Source: Alphaproteobacteria bacterium (GTDB lineage Bacteria > Pseudomonadota > Alphaproteobacteria > UBA9219). Taken from it: a DNA stretch of 23,389 nt. The stretch is taken from the NCBI GenBank assembly GCA_028716765.1, contig JAQUPC010000019.1, forward strand, positions 1 through 23,389. Reading direction: 5' to 3'. This document shows, piece after piece, positions 7,995 through 17,563 of this stretch. The notes beneath the pieces are model-generated. The model was given only the letters and a program-made list of their open reading frames with translations. It ran no database searches and was not told the DNA's origin. How positions within the stretch are numbered: position 1 is the stretch's first letter; each line of letters starts with the position of its first letter. A program made the position numbers and the translations under genes.

Positions 7995-8570
7995 ATGCGT
8001 AAACTATTTCGTCAGGCTCAGCGTGCGCTGTGTGTGCCTTTGCTGTTGGCTACATTAGCCTCGGGTTGTGCCACGACGTCCCCCATGTCTCCGGAAGCCA
8101 TGAGGCAAGAGCGATTTGCGGCCCAGGCTTTTGAGGCGGCACAGGCAGACAATGCCCGGAACGTAGCCCATTATCCCTGGCTAACCGATATTGCTCCGCC
8201 CCTCTTTAACCACAACGGTTTTGAAGTCCAGGTTTTTGGACAAGGCAAGGGGAGGGAAGATCTAAACACACTAAACCCGTTTAATGGCGTTTATCGTTCA
8301 TGGTCCGCGCCAAACGACAACTGCGCGTATTTTTCGCTTTCGCTGACGTGGAACAAAAAAGGGGTCATGCAATCCTGTTCAGGAAAAATCTATAATAATG
8401 TGGTCTATGGATTCAGGGCCGAATCCAGCGAACAGGACAGAAAGACCGAAATCACGAACGACTCCAATTCCTATCTTGGACAATCGCTGCTTCAAGTCTG
8501 TACGCGTGCGGCCATTTACGCCGGTTCGTTCATGCGGCGGTCCCCGTTTTTTCCAAGGCTTGGATACTAG
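7995..8570 (+). CDS. Hypothetical outer-membrane lipoprotein
   Basis: The N-terminus is a lipoprotein signal: basic MRKLFRQAQR, a hydrophobic stretch, then the lipobox LASGC with Cys25 as the acylated residue. Ala at position +2 favours sorting to the outer membrane. The mature part is about 167 aa, starts with a charged helical segment (about 30-60) and continues as a mixed domain with three more Cys (in NDNCAYF, MQSCSGK and LQVCTR). I do not recognise the domain. The gene stands alone between the deacylase and gyrB, has a good ribosome site (AAGGGG), and by eye is less GC-rich than its neighbours, which may mean a different origin. Confidence 0.8.
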   Translation: MRKLFRQAQRALCVPLLLATLASGCATTSPMSPEAMRQERFAAQAFEAAQADNARNVAHYPWLTDIAPPLFNHNGFEVQVFGQGKGREDLNTLNPFNGVYRSWSAPNDNCAYFSLSLTWNKKGVMQSCSGKIYNNVVYGFRAESSEQDRKTEITNDSNSYLGQSLLQVCTRAAIYAGSFMRRSPFFPRLGY

Positions 8571-8587
8571 GGTCTATACGTTATATT
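8560..8587 (+). promoter_or_regulatory. Candidate gyrB promoter
   Basis: TTGGAT at 8560-8565 and TATATT at 8582-8587 are 16 bases apart. The -10 box matches the consensus at five of six positions and the -35 at three. The site overlaps the last codons of the lipoprotein gene and would give a gyrB leader of roughly 110 bases. It is a visual match only. Confidence 0.4.
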
Positions 8588-8667
8588 ACCCCCGTTTTTC
8601 CTAGAGTTTTGCGTCGTTTAAAAGCGCCCCCGGTCATTGCGCTTGTGCGCCATGAGTGCTACTTAAA

Positions 8668-8696
8668 AGGCCTTGGAAAAACATATAAAAAGGCCT
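8668..8696 (+). repeat. Short inverted repeat in the gyrB leader
   Basis: AGGCCTT (8668-8674) and AAGGCCT (8690-8696) can pair across a 15-base AT-rich loop ending nine bases before the gyrB ATG. The motif AAAAGGCCT is also a direct repeat. There is no strong Shine-Dalgarno sequence next to the ATG except AAGG within the right arm, so the hairpin could hide the ribosome site. The functional reading is speculative. Confidence 0.45.
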
Positions 8697-8698
8697 GA

Positions 8699-11146
<2,448 letters not shown>

Positions 11147-11151
11147 GGCAT

Positions 11152-11928
11152 CTAGCGGCTGAACACGAACGGTAGGCCGCCGCTGTCGTTCCGGTCGTCC
11201 AGAAACGCGATTTTCCCCTCGGCGAGTCTGGCCGCCAGTTCCGCCAGCAAGGCGGGCAGCTGGGCGTAGTTTTTGCTAAAGACGCGCCGCTCAACGCTTG
11301 CGTTCTTGCGCAAAAGCCTTGCCCGGTCTTCCGGCGAGAGCCAGCGCAACAGAAAGCGCCGGTGGCCGCCGGTCCACGCGGTCGCGATGGCAAATCCCTG
11401 ATCCAGAAAGCGCAGCCAGCTCAGCGTGTTTTGTTCGGCGGCCTGCGCGAACAGATGGGCGCAACCGCGCTGCGCCGCCCTGTCGATCGCGGCTTGCAGC
11501 AGGAGGCGCGAAAAGCCGCGCCCCATATAGGCGCCCTGAAGCCCCATAGCCTGAATGACGCCGACGCTCCCCTTGCGGTATTTTTTCGCCAACCGGCCTT
11601 CCGTATCCGGAAACGTGACGCGGCCCGCCGCGCGCGCGGCGGCGAAGGAGTCTTCCCACACGAGCGCCATCGAGCCGGCCAGCTCGCCGTCCGCGAACGC
11701 GCCGAACAGGATCCCGTTTTTGCCGTTCAACAAATCCCGGAAATATTCCGGCGGTTTGGGCAAAAGAAAGTGCCGCCGGCTTTCCGGCATTTCGGCGCGG
11801 ACCTTTTCATGCAGGGCCGTCACGGTCTCAAGCCAGATTTCGCCGGAAAGAACGCCGACGCCGTTTGTGGGAAGGGGTGAAGCCAAAGACGCTTTTTTCG
11901 TCCCCGTCGAAAGGGGTGTCATGTCCAT
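11152..11928 (-). CDS. GNAT-family N-acetyltransferase
   Basis: The 258-aa protein has a GNAT core in its middle. The acetyl-CoA binding motif A is GVIQAMGLQGAYMGRGFSRLLLQAAIDRA, with the Q/R-x-x-G-x-G/A pattern seen as QGAYMGRGF. The following strand and helix (AHLFAQAAEQNTLSWLRFLDQGF) form motif B. An N-terminal region of about 35 residues and a C-terminal part of about 80 residues lie outside the core, and the tail contains an unusual acidic FLDDRNDSGG stretch. The acceptor cannot be predicted. The ATG at 11926-11928 has no clear ribosome site; a second ATG two codons later is equally possible. The gene converges on gyrB and has no evident operon partner. Confidence 0.85.
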   Translation of the reverse strand: MDMTPLSTGTKKASLASPLPTNGVGVLSGEIWLETVTALHEKVRAEMPESRRHFLLPKPPEYFRDLLNGKNGILFGAFADGELAGSMALVWEDSFAAARAAGRVTFPDTEGRLAKKYRKGSVGVIQAMGLQGAYMGRGFSRLLLQAAIDRAAQRGCAHLFAQAAEQNTLSWLRFLDQGFAIATAWTGGHRRFLLRWLSPEDRARLLRKNASVERRVFSKNYAQLPALLAELAARLAEGKIAFLDDRNDSGGLPFVFSR

Positions 11929-11979
11929 GTTTGTTTATCCAAAAGAGAAAAATTGTTTGGTCAAGGCAAGGCGCTGGCG

Positions 11980-11998
11980 CCGGCGCTTTAAGCGCCGG
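11980..11998. repeat. Perfect 19-base palindrome between the GNAT gene and argB
   Basis: CCGGCGCTT, one base, then AAGCGCCGG. It lies upstream of the acetyltransferase start and downstream of argB, in the 206-base gap between two same-strand genes. No T-run follows on either strand, so it is not a clear intrinsic terminator; it could be an operator or a repeat remnant. Confidence 0.4.
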
Positions 11999-12134
11999 TC
12001 CGGCAACGTCGTCGCAAGAGGTGAACCAAACGCTTCCGCACGCGTTTCTCCTTCGGAAACAGACAGGCCTTGAATGTAAGGGCTGTTGCCTTCCGCCTCA
12101 ATTCTTTTTTTCGCGGGTTTTGGTTAATAGCCCT

Positions 12135-12989
12135 TCAGGCCGCCGTGATCAGCGTGCCGAAGCCCTTGCGCGTCATGAGCTCGCCGAGCAGCGCCCAGCG
12201 CTGGTGCGCGTCGATGATGACCACGCCGCCGACGCCGGACTCGAGCGCGTTGAGGGCGCTTTCCACCTTGGGGATCATGCCGCCTGTGATGACGCCGCTT
12301 TTGATCAGGCCGTGCGCGTCCTCGGGCGTCAGCCGCGTGATCAGATTTTTATCCGCGCTGCACACGCCCGCGACGTTGGTCGCAAGGACAAGGCGGCGGG
12401 CCTTCAGCGCCATCGCCACGGCCATGGCAAAATCGTCGGCGTTGATGTTGGCGTCGTGCCCGTCCGGACCCTCGCCGACCGAGTTCAGCAAAACGATTTC
12501 GCCTTTTTCCAGATGCCGCCCGAGGCGGCGCGCGTCGACGCTGTCCGGCATGCCGGTGCGGTCGCCGGGACTGTCTTTCAAAAGCGGGCGCGCCTTGACG
12601 AACCGCCCGCCCGCGAGGGCAGCGGTGAAAACGGCGCACCCGGCGTTCTCAAGTTCCGCCGCGATGCTTTCGCTGATCTCGCCCATCGTGCGCGCCACCA
12701 CCGCCATCATGGCGGGGCTGGTCAGGCGGCGGCCGTCCGGGCCTTTGGCGACGGCGAGGCCTTCGGCGGCCAGCGCGCGGTCGATCTGCGGCCCGCCGCC
12801 GTGCACGAGCACGATGCGGACGTGGCGGCTTTGCAAAAACGCGAGCTGCGCCGCGAGCGCGCCGAGAAAGTCCGGGTCTTCGTCGATCGAGTTGCCGCCG
12901 ATCTTGATGACGACGGTTTGCCCGGCATAGGCGGCGAGCTCGTCCATCATTTCGGCGATGTGGTAGAGGGAAGGGCTTTCTTTGGTCAT
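12135..12989 (-). CDS. argB: Acetylglutamate kinase (amino-acid kinase family), divergent type
   Basis: ArgB phosphorylates N-acetylglutamate, the second step of arginine synthesis. The protein is 284 aa. A short N-terminal helix precedes VVIKIGGNSID (Lys29), the phosphate-binding start of the kinase fold, and VHGGGPQID follows. DANINADDFAMAVAMAL with ATNVAGV, and GVITGGMIPKVESALNAL near the end, are hallmark NAGK blocks. Some usually conserved positions differ: GRRLTS instead of the G-L-R-V-T-D block, and no G-x-V-N-K segment. The N-terminal helix resembles that of arginine-sensitive enzymes. The gene diverges from argC, which supports the arginine role. An adjacent-pathway amino-acid kinase is the alternative. 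No good ribosome site is seen. Confidence 0.85.
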   Translation of the reverse strand: MTKESPSLYHIAEMMDELAAYAGQTVVIKIGGNSIDEDPDFLGALAAQLAFLQSRHVRIVLVHGGGPQIDRALAAEGLAVAKGPDGRRLTSPAMMAVVARTMGEISESIAAELENAGCAVFTAALAGGRFVKARPLLKDSPGDRTGMPDSVDARRLGRHLEKGEIVLLNSVGEGPDGHDANINADDFAMAVAMALKARRLVLATNVAGVCSADKNLITRLTPEDAHGLIKSGVITGGMIPKVESALNALESGVGGVVIIDAHQRWALLGELMTRKGFGTLITAA

Positions 12990-13120
12990 GGCGGACGTGG
13001 TTTAAAAAAGGGTGCGTAAGGCGGAGTAAGTCATTTTGCGGCCCAAGACAAGCGGCCTTTTTCCGCAAGGAAGAGCGTGGTAAGAACGGCTCAGGTTTTT
13101 AACGGCGGAGCGGGCAAGAC

Positions 13121-14161
13121 ATGAACAAGATTAACGTCGCCATACTGGGGGCCAGCGGTTACACGGGCGCGGAACTGCTGCGCCTTTTGCTGCCGCACCC
13201 CTTCGTCCGTATCGCGGCCTTGACCGCCGAGCGCAACGCCGGGCTGCCGGTGGCCGCCGTGCTGCCGCATCTGGCGGGGCGGGGCTTGCCCGATCTCTGC
13301 CGCATCGGCGAGGTGGATTTCGGCAAGGCCGATTTCGTTTTCTGCGCCTTGCCGCACGGCACGACGCAGGACGTGATCGCCAAACTGCCTCTGAACGTTC
13401 GCGTCGTCGACCTGTCGGCGGATTTCCGCTTTGCCGACGTCAAGGTATATGAAAAATGGTACGGCCAGCCGCACCGCGCGCCGCAGCTTCAGGCCGAGGC
13501 CGTTTACGGCCTGACGGAGTTCGAGCGGGCGAGGGTGAAGGGCGCGCGGCTCGTCGCCAACCCCGGCTGCTACCCGACGGCGGCGCAATTGCCGCTTGTG
13601 CCGCTCGTGCGCGTGGGGCTGATCGAGGCGGACGGCATCATCATCGACGCCAAGTCCGGCGCAAGCGGCGCGGGGCGCGCAGAAAAGCTTGGCAATTTGT
13701 TCAGCGAAGTGGCCGAGGGATTCCAGGCCTACGGCGTAGCCACGCACCGTCACACGCCGGAGATCGAACAGGGATTGGGCGCGCCGGCCGGAAAAGACGT
13801 TCTCGTCAACTTCACGCCGCACCTTTTGCCCATGAACCGCGGCATTTTCGAAAGCATCTACGTGAAGCTGGCGAAGGGCGCGGATGCGGCGGCCGTTCGC
13901 GCGGCGTGGCAAAAGGCGTATGAGGGCGAGCCGTTCGTGCAGGTTTTGAACGAGGGCCATTTGCCCTCCACGCGGCAGGTGCGCGGCACGAACGTGTGCC
14001 AGATGAACGTGGTGGCCGACCGCCTGCCGGGCCGCGCGATTATCCTCTCGGCGATCGACAACCTCGTCAAAGGCGCCTCGGGCCAGGCGGTTCAGAACAT
14101 GAACGTCATGTTCGGGTTTGACGAAATCACCGGTTTGCAACAAACGGCGATGTTTCCGTAG
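13121..14161 (+). CDS. argC: N-acetyl-gamma-glutamyl-phosphate reductase
   Basis: ArgC reduces the ArgB product with NADPH to N-acetylglutamate semialdehyde, the third step of arginine synthesis. The 346-aa length is normal. The Rossmann start is VAILGASGYTGAELLRLL (residues 6-23). The catalytic Cys150 lies in NPGCYPTAAQLPL. Other conserved blocks are DLSADFRF, GLTEFERARVKGARLVANP, DAKSGASGAGR and the late NLVKGASGQAVQNMN. The gene is divergent from argB across 131 bases that may hold both promoters. A GGAGCGGG purine stretch precedes the ATG. A long palindromic repeat lies about 36 bases after the stop and could end transcription. Confidence 0.97.
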   Translation: MNKINVAILGASGYTGAELLRLLLPHPFVRIAALTAERNAGLPVAAVLPHLAGRGLPDLCRIGEVDFGKADFVFCALPHGTTQDVIAKLPLNVRVVDLSADFRFADVKVYEKWYGQPHRAPQLQAEAVYGLTEFERARVKGARLVANPGCYPTAAQLPLVPLVRVGLIEADGIIIDAKSGASGAGRAEKLGNLFSEVAEGFQAYGVATHRHTPEIEQGLGAPAGKDVLVNFTPHLLPMNRGIFESIYVKLAKGADAAAVRAAWQKAYEGEPFVQVLNEGHLPSTRQVRGTNVCQMNVVADRLPGRAIILSAIDNLVKGASGQAVQNMNVMFGFDEITGLQQTAMFP

Positions 14162-14197
14162 GCGATTGCCAAAAAGAATAAGAATGATTAGGTTGGC

Positions 14198-14303
14198 GTC
14201 ATCCCCGCGAAAGCGGGGATCCAGCGGCGAGCGTCTGCGAGCCGCATGGCTTATATCGCCGCAGACGCGGCTTTTGCTGGATTCCCGCTTTCGCGGGAAT
14301 GAC
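14198..14303. repeat. Long palindromic dispersed repeat with dRS3-like ends
   Basis: The two outer arms (about 14198-14225 and 14276-14303) are inverted copies matching at about 26 of 28 bases; each starts GTCAT at its outer end and ends at CCAGC. Each arm also contains its own perfect hairpin: ATCCCCGC...GCGGGGAT on the left and ATTCCCGC...GCGGGAAT on the right. The inner part holds a further pair (GCGTCTGCG/CGCAGACGC). Elements with these ends are common as dispersed repeats in many proteobacteria, and the right hairpin equals the dRS3 type known in Neisseria. It sits between argC and the tRNA. Confidence 0.85.
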
Positions 14304-14319
14304 ACAAGAGGTTGGTTGC

Positions 14320-14393
14320 GCGGGTGTAGCTCAATGGTAGAGCAGAAGCTTCCCAAGCTTACGACGAGGGTTCGATTCCCTTCACCCGCTCCA
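14320..14393 (+). tRNA. tRNA-Gly, anticodon CCC
   Basis: A complete 74-base cloverleaf. The acceptor arms GCGGGTG and CACCCGC pair fully, and the CCA end is encoded. The D arm is GCTC/GAGC around AATGGTA, the anticodon loop is TTCCCAA giving anticodon CCC, and the T arm is GAGGG, TTCGATT, CCCTT with one G-T pair. The first pair of the anticodon stem is a G27-A43 mismatch. It would read GGG codons. The sequence is very close to alphaproteobacterial tRNA-Gly(TCC) as I recall it, except in the anticodon loop. A binding-protein gene starts 35 bases downstream with no visible terminator between. Confidence 0.95.
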
Positions 14394-14428
14394 GTTTTCG
14401 CGAACGGATCTCATAAAGAAATGTTTTC

Positions 14429-15298
14429 ATGAAACTTCTTCCGCAAATTGCTCTTGTCGTTCTTCTCTCCATCGCTACAACGGCGGTAACGGCCCGGTTT
14501 CTTGGCAGTAAAGAAGGGGCGCAATCCGTAAAAGAAACCGCGTATGATCGCGTGATGCGGACCGGCGTCCTGCGCTGCGGCTATGCCGATTTTCCCCCCT
14601 ATCTTTTCACCAAGGATCCGACGTCCGGCAAAAGGACGGGCATTTTCGTCGAAACAACGGAGGCCGTGGCGGACAAACTCGGCCTGAAAGTAGAATGGGC
14701 CGAAGACACCGGATGGGGCAATCTGGTGGAAAGCTTGCGCACGCATCGCGTCGACGCCTTTTGCGCCGGGAAATGGCGCGATGCGCATCGCGGCCGCTAC
14801 ATCGCCTACGGCATGCCGCTGTTTTACATGTCGGTGTATCCATACGTTCGCGTCAACGACCACCGCTTCGACAAGGACCTGTCCGCGATCAACAGCCCGG
14901 AGGCGCGCATCTCGGCGATGGACGGCGAAATGTCCGACCTTATCGCCAAGCAGCATTTTCCTAAGGCTACAGCGGTGTCGGTGCCGGAACTTGGCCAGAT
15001 TACCGATATTTTCCTTCATGTCGCCAACAACAAGGCCGACGTCGTGTTCAACGACTCGGCCATTGCCGACGCCTTCATAAAGGCCAACCCCGGCAAGCTG
15101 CGCCGCGCGCAGGACGCGCCCTATCAGGTTTTCCCGACCTCGCTGGTCGTCGATTTGCACGAAAGGGCGCTTCTTGACATGCTCGACAGCGCCGTCGTTG
15201 AGCTGGAGCACAGCGGCGCTATCGACGCGATCGTCGCCAAATACACCAAAGACCCGAAGGTGTTGCTGCGTTTGGCGAAGCCGTACCGGGAACAATGA
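14429..15298 (+). CDS. Periplasmic solute-binding protein, SBP_bac_3 family (copy 1)
   Basis: This 289-aa protein resembles type 2 solute-binding proteins that deliver amino acids or similar solutes to ABC importers. The N-terminus is a signal peptide or membrane anchor (MKLLPQIALVVLLSIATT). The mature part begins YDRVMRTGVLRCGYADFPPYLF, the usual first strand of the family, followed by VETTEAVADKLGLKVEW and DTGWGNLVESLRTHRVDAFCAG. No ABC permease or ATPase gene is nearby, so it may serve a transporter elsewhere or act as a sensor. It is a paralogue of the next gene, sharing LRCGYAxxPP, the GWG motif, and the ADVVFND-type hinge. It lies 35 bases after tRNA-Gly. Confidence 0.88.
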   Translation: MKLLPQIALVVLLSIATTAVTARFLGSKEGAQSVKETAYDRVMRTGVLRCGYADFPPYLFTKDPTSGKRTGIFVETTEAVADKLGLKVEWAEDTGWGNLVESLRTHRVDAFCAGKWRDAHRGRYIAYGMPLFYMSVYPYVRVNDHRFDKDLSAINSPEARISAMDGEMSDLIAKQHFPKATAVSVPELGQITDIFLHVANNKADVVFNDSAIADAFIKANPGKLRRAQDAPYQVFPTSLVVDLHERALLDMLDSAVVELEHSGAIDAIVAKYTKDPKVLLRLAKPYREQ

Positions 15299-15312
15299 AC
15301 ACGCTTAAGCCG

Positions 15313-15318
15313 AAGGAG
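15313..15318 (+). promoter_or_regulatory. Strong Shine-Dalgarno site that fixes a GTG start
   Basis: AAGGAG lies six bases before a GTG at 15325-15327. The in-frame ATG at 15295 has no such site and would put ten extra polar residues before the signal peptide. The site therefore supports GTG 15325 as the start of the second binding protein. Confidence 0.75.
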
Positions 15319-15324
15319 ACGCTC

Positions 15325-16176
15325 GTGATCCGCCAAATATTTTTTGTCGCGCTATTCCTGTTTTCAAGCGCGGCCTTGCGAGCCCACGCGGAAACCGACG
15401 CGATTTACGGTAAAGTCATGAAGACGCAAACGATCAATTGCGGCTATGCCGAATGGCCGCCGTTTTTAACCGTCGATCCTAACACAAAACAAGTCTCCGG
15501 CATTATGCGCGACATATGGGATTTGGTCGGGAAAAGACTGGACCTCAAAATCGAATGGAAAACTCTTATGGGTTGGGGCGATATTATCGAAGCCGTCCGA
15601 GCCAATAAAGTCGATGTATTTTGCGTCGGGATATGGCCGGATACGGGGCGAACCAAAAACCTGCTCCTTTCTCGTCCCGTTTTTTACAATGCCCTTTATC
15701 TTTATTCGCGCGCCGGCGATATGCGCTTCGACAACAACTATGAAAAGCTGAACGATCCGGCCTACACCGTTGTGGGGCAGGAAGGCGATTTTACCGCCAC
15801 TATTTTTAACGTAAAGTTTCCTCGGGCACGAACGGCCCGTGTGACTCCGATGGCGCAACAGGGGGAAATGCCGCTCAATGTCATAAGCAAAAAAGGCGAC
15901 GTGACGTTGATGGACGTTCCTTTTGCCAACGAATATTCCAAAGCCAATCCCGGCAAAATTCGGAAAGTCAAAGGGGCGCCCCTGACGCTTATTCCCGTCG
16001 TATTGCCTTTGGCGGTCGGAGAATATCATTTTAAAAGTATGATCGACACGGCCCTCAACGATTTAATCAATGACGGCACGATTGCCGCGCTTATCCGTAA
16101 ATATCAGGCGCAGGAAACCTACGCGCCTGAGCCGGACGTTAAAATCCCGGCGCTGGCGACGGGAACGCAGCCATAA
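15325..16176 (+). CDS. Periplasmic solute-binding protein, SBP_bac_3 family (copy 2)
   Basis: From the GTG at 15325 this is a 283-aa protein starting with a clean signal peptide (MIRQIFFVALFLFSSAALRAHAET), probably cleaved after AHA. The mature protein begins IYGKVMKTQTINCGYAEWPPF, with WKTLMGWGDIIEAVRANKVDVFCVG further on, matching copy 1 closely in order and spacing. An in-frame ATG at 15295 overlaps the stop of copy 1 but lacks a ribosome site. The two genes are 26 bases apart and likely co-transcribed. By eye its codons are less GC-rich than those of copy 1, so the copies may have separate histories. No ligand can be assigned and no transporter partner is present in the window. Confidence 0.87.
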   Translation: MIRQIFFVALFLFSSAALRAHAETDAIYGKVMKTQTINCGYAEWPPFLTVDPNTKQVSGIMRDIWDLVGKRLDLKIEWKTLMGWGDIIEAVRANKVDVFCVGIWPDTGRTKNLLLSRPVFYNALYLYSRAGDMRFDNNYEKLNDPAYTVVGQEGDFTATIFNVKFPRARTARVTPMAQQGEMPLNVISKKGDVTLMDVPFANEYSKANPGKIRKVKGAPLTLIPVVLPLAVGEYHFKSMIDTALNDLINDGTIAALIRKYQAQETYAPEPDVKIPALATGTQP

Positions 16177-16186
16177 AATTCTCTAT

Positions 16187-16294
16187 CTAAAACACCCACC
16201 CCGGCCTTGCCGTAAATCCCGCCGCCTTTTCCAGCGCCGAGGCGGCCTTGAGCAGCGTCGTTTCGTCAAACATCTTGCCGGCCAGCTTCGGCCC
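16187..16294 (-). pseudogene. 3' remnant of a gatA gene
   Basis: In the minus frame this 36-codon stretch reads GPKLAGKMFDETTLLKAAS and continues [16 protein letters not shown] before a TAG at 16187-16189. The complete gatA at 17725-19206 ends [18 protein letters not shown] then [16 protein letters not shown]. Nucleotide identity over about 67 aligned bases is roughly 84 percent, and the differences fall mainly at third codon positions, as expected for a copy that diverged while still coding or came from a relative. It has no start of its own. It is in the same frame as the upstream 391-aa gene, separated only by that gene's TAG stop at 16295-16297. Confidence 0.85.
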
Positions 16295-17470
16295 CTAAAG
16301 CGCCGCCTTGAAACCGCCGGGCCCTTTTCCGGGGCCATGACAACCCGTGAGCGATGGCTGCCGCAACAGGGATAGCGCGCGAAAGAATCCCTCCTCAAAC
16401 AGGCAGGGATCGGGGGCGTTACGCGGCAGGTCACGGCGGCCGACGGATCTTGCGGGTTCTATAGGCAAAGCCCCGCCTGCTATTGAGGCAACGGTCTTAA
16501 CGCCGCATGCGCAAAATCGTTCCAAAAGATTTTTCTCTATTCGCATCAGGTGTCTGAGCCTGTCGCCGGTCGCCGCCAATTCCTCGCGTGCGAAGACGCG
16601 TTGCCCGGGATCTTTGAGCGTTTTTGCGCTTGCAATGGATTGCTCGAGCCGATCGCGCATTTGCGAGAGCGTTGCGAACCTGCCACGCTCATAAACAGGA
16701 TATCCGGTAAACGTATCAAGCGTTTCTTCTTTTTTGAATGCCAGCCCGTTTGCATCGGCAACACCGGCCACCACCATGCCTTGCGTCGCGGTTTCGACAT
16801 TTCCGAGACGCGTGGCAAGAACGTTCAAAATATCTTTCAACGAGCCGATATCGTCGAGCTGGTAAAGAACTTTGCTTTTGTCGGCGAGCTTGCGCCCGCC
16901 TTCTGCCGCTTGAATGGCGCGCTTGGTGATAAGGTTAAGTTCATAAAATTCGGGCTGGATCAGAGGTTTAACATTTGCCGCGTTACAGCATTCTTCCGTT
17001 CCCTCCCGAATCCCGGCAACAACAGAATCTTCAATCTCTACCTTATGTCCTCCTGCAAGCAGCCTGGCGACAAGAAGTTCGGCCAAGGCATCGACGGACG
17101 CTTTCGCCGGGATATCAAAGCCGATCCCGTCGATCATTTGAAGTTTGCGGAGAGCTTCGATCAGATTTTTTGTCCCGAGGCTGCTCAACGTAACGCGGTG
17201 CGGCGCTTCGGAGCCGATTTCAACATCCGTGATGAGATCGATGGAGCCGGAAGGCGGCGTAATAACTTCGATGCCCGTGCGATTTGTGGCGATCATGGCA
17301 TAATAAATTTCGGGAAGCGCTGGGTTGCCGGGATTTAGGCGTGGCAAGCCGCAAGCGCCCACTTCGTTCCCGAGGGTATAAATCAGCAATCCGCTTGGCC
17401 CTCGATGAGGGCCATAGGCGTATCGATTCGAAGCCAGTAATTCCTTCGCTTGCTGCAAAAAATTCTTCAT
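16295..17470 (-). CDS. Unrecognised 391-aa protein
   Basis: The start is the ATG at 17468-17470, preceded by GAGG five bases upstream; an ATG 20 codons earlier lacks such a site. No signal peptide or membrane segment is visible. The first half looks like a mixed alpha/beta domain (for example GLLIYTLGNEVGACGLPRL, YYAMIATNRTGIEVITPPSG, HRVTLSSLGTKNLIEALRKL). From about 180 to 330 the sequence is mostly charged helices, and the last 45 residues turn GC-rich and low in structure. That tail runs into the frame of the gatA remnant, from which only a TAG separates it. Base composition is lower in GC than the flanking genes. I recognise no family. It lies downstream of gatA on the same strand, between the two gatA 3' copies, which suggests acquisition. 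Confidence 0.7.
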   Translation of the reverse strand: MKNFLQQAKELLASNRYAYGPHRGPSGLLIYTLGNEVGACGLPRLNPGNPALPEIYYAMIATNRTGIEVITPPSGSIDLITDVEIGSEAPHRVTLSSLGTKNLIEALRKLQMIDGIGFDIPAKASVDALAELLVARLLAGGHKVEIEDSVVAGIREGTEECCNAANVKPLIQPEFYELNLITKRAIQAAEGGRKLADKSKVLYQLDDIGSLKDILNVLATRLGNVETATQGMVVAGVADANGLAFKKEETLDTFTGYPVYERGRFATLSQMRDRLEQSIASAKTLKDPGQRVFAREELAATGDRLRHLMRIEKNLLERFCACGVKTVASIAGGALPIEPARSVGRRDLPRNAPDPCLFEEGFFRALSLLRQPSLTGCHGPGKGPGGFKAAL

Positions 17471-17563
17471 ACAAACCTCGCCATAAAATAACTTCGATTG
17501 AAATATGTAATAGCTGTCTCGAACGGGCAAGCATGCTTTATGAGATGAGGTTTAATCAAGGAG

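Noticed and set aside
11865..13019. A 384-codon plus-strand frame covering the GNAT/argB gap and the argB complement
   Set aside because: Shadow of argB; no motif and no start signal.
13091..14356. A 421-codon open frame opposite argC that continues into the palindromic repeat
   Set aside because: It is a composition shadow of argC and has no recognisable motifs; the ArgC reading with catalytic Cys150 is certain.
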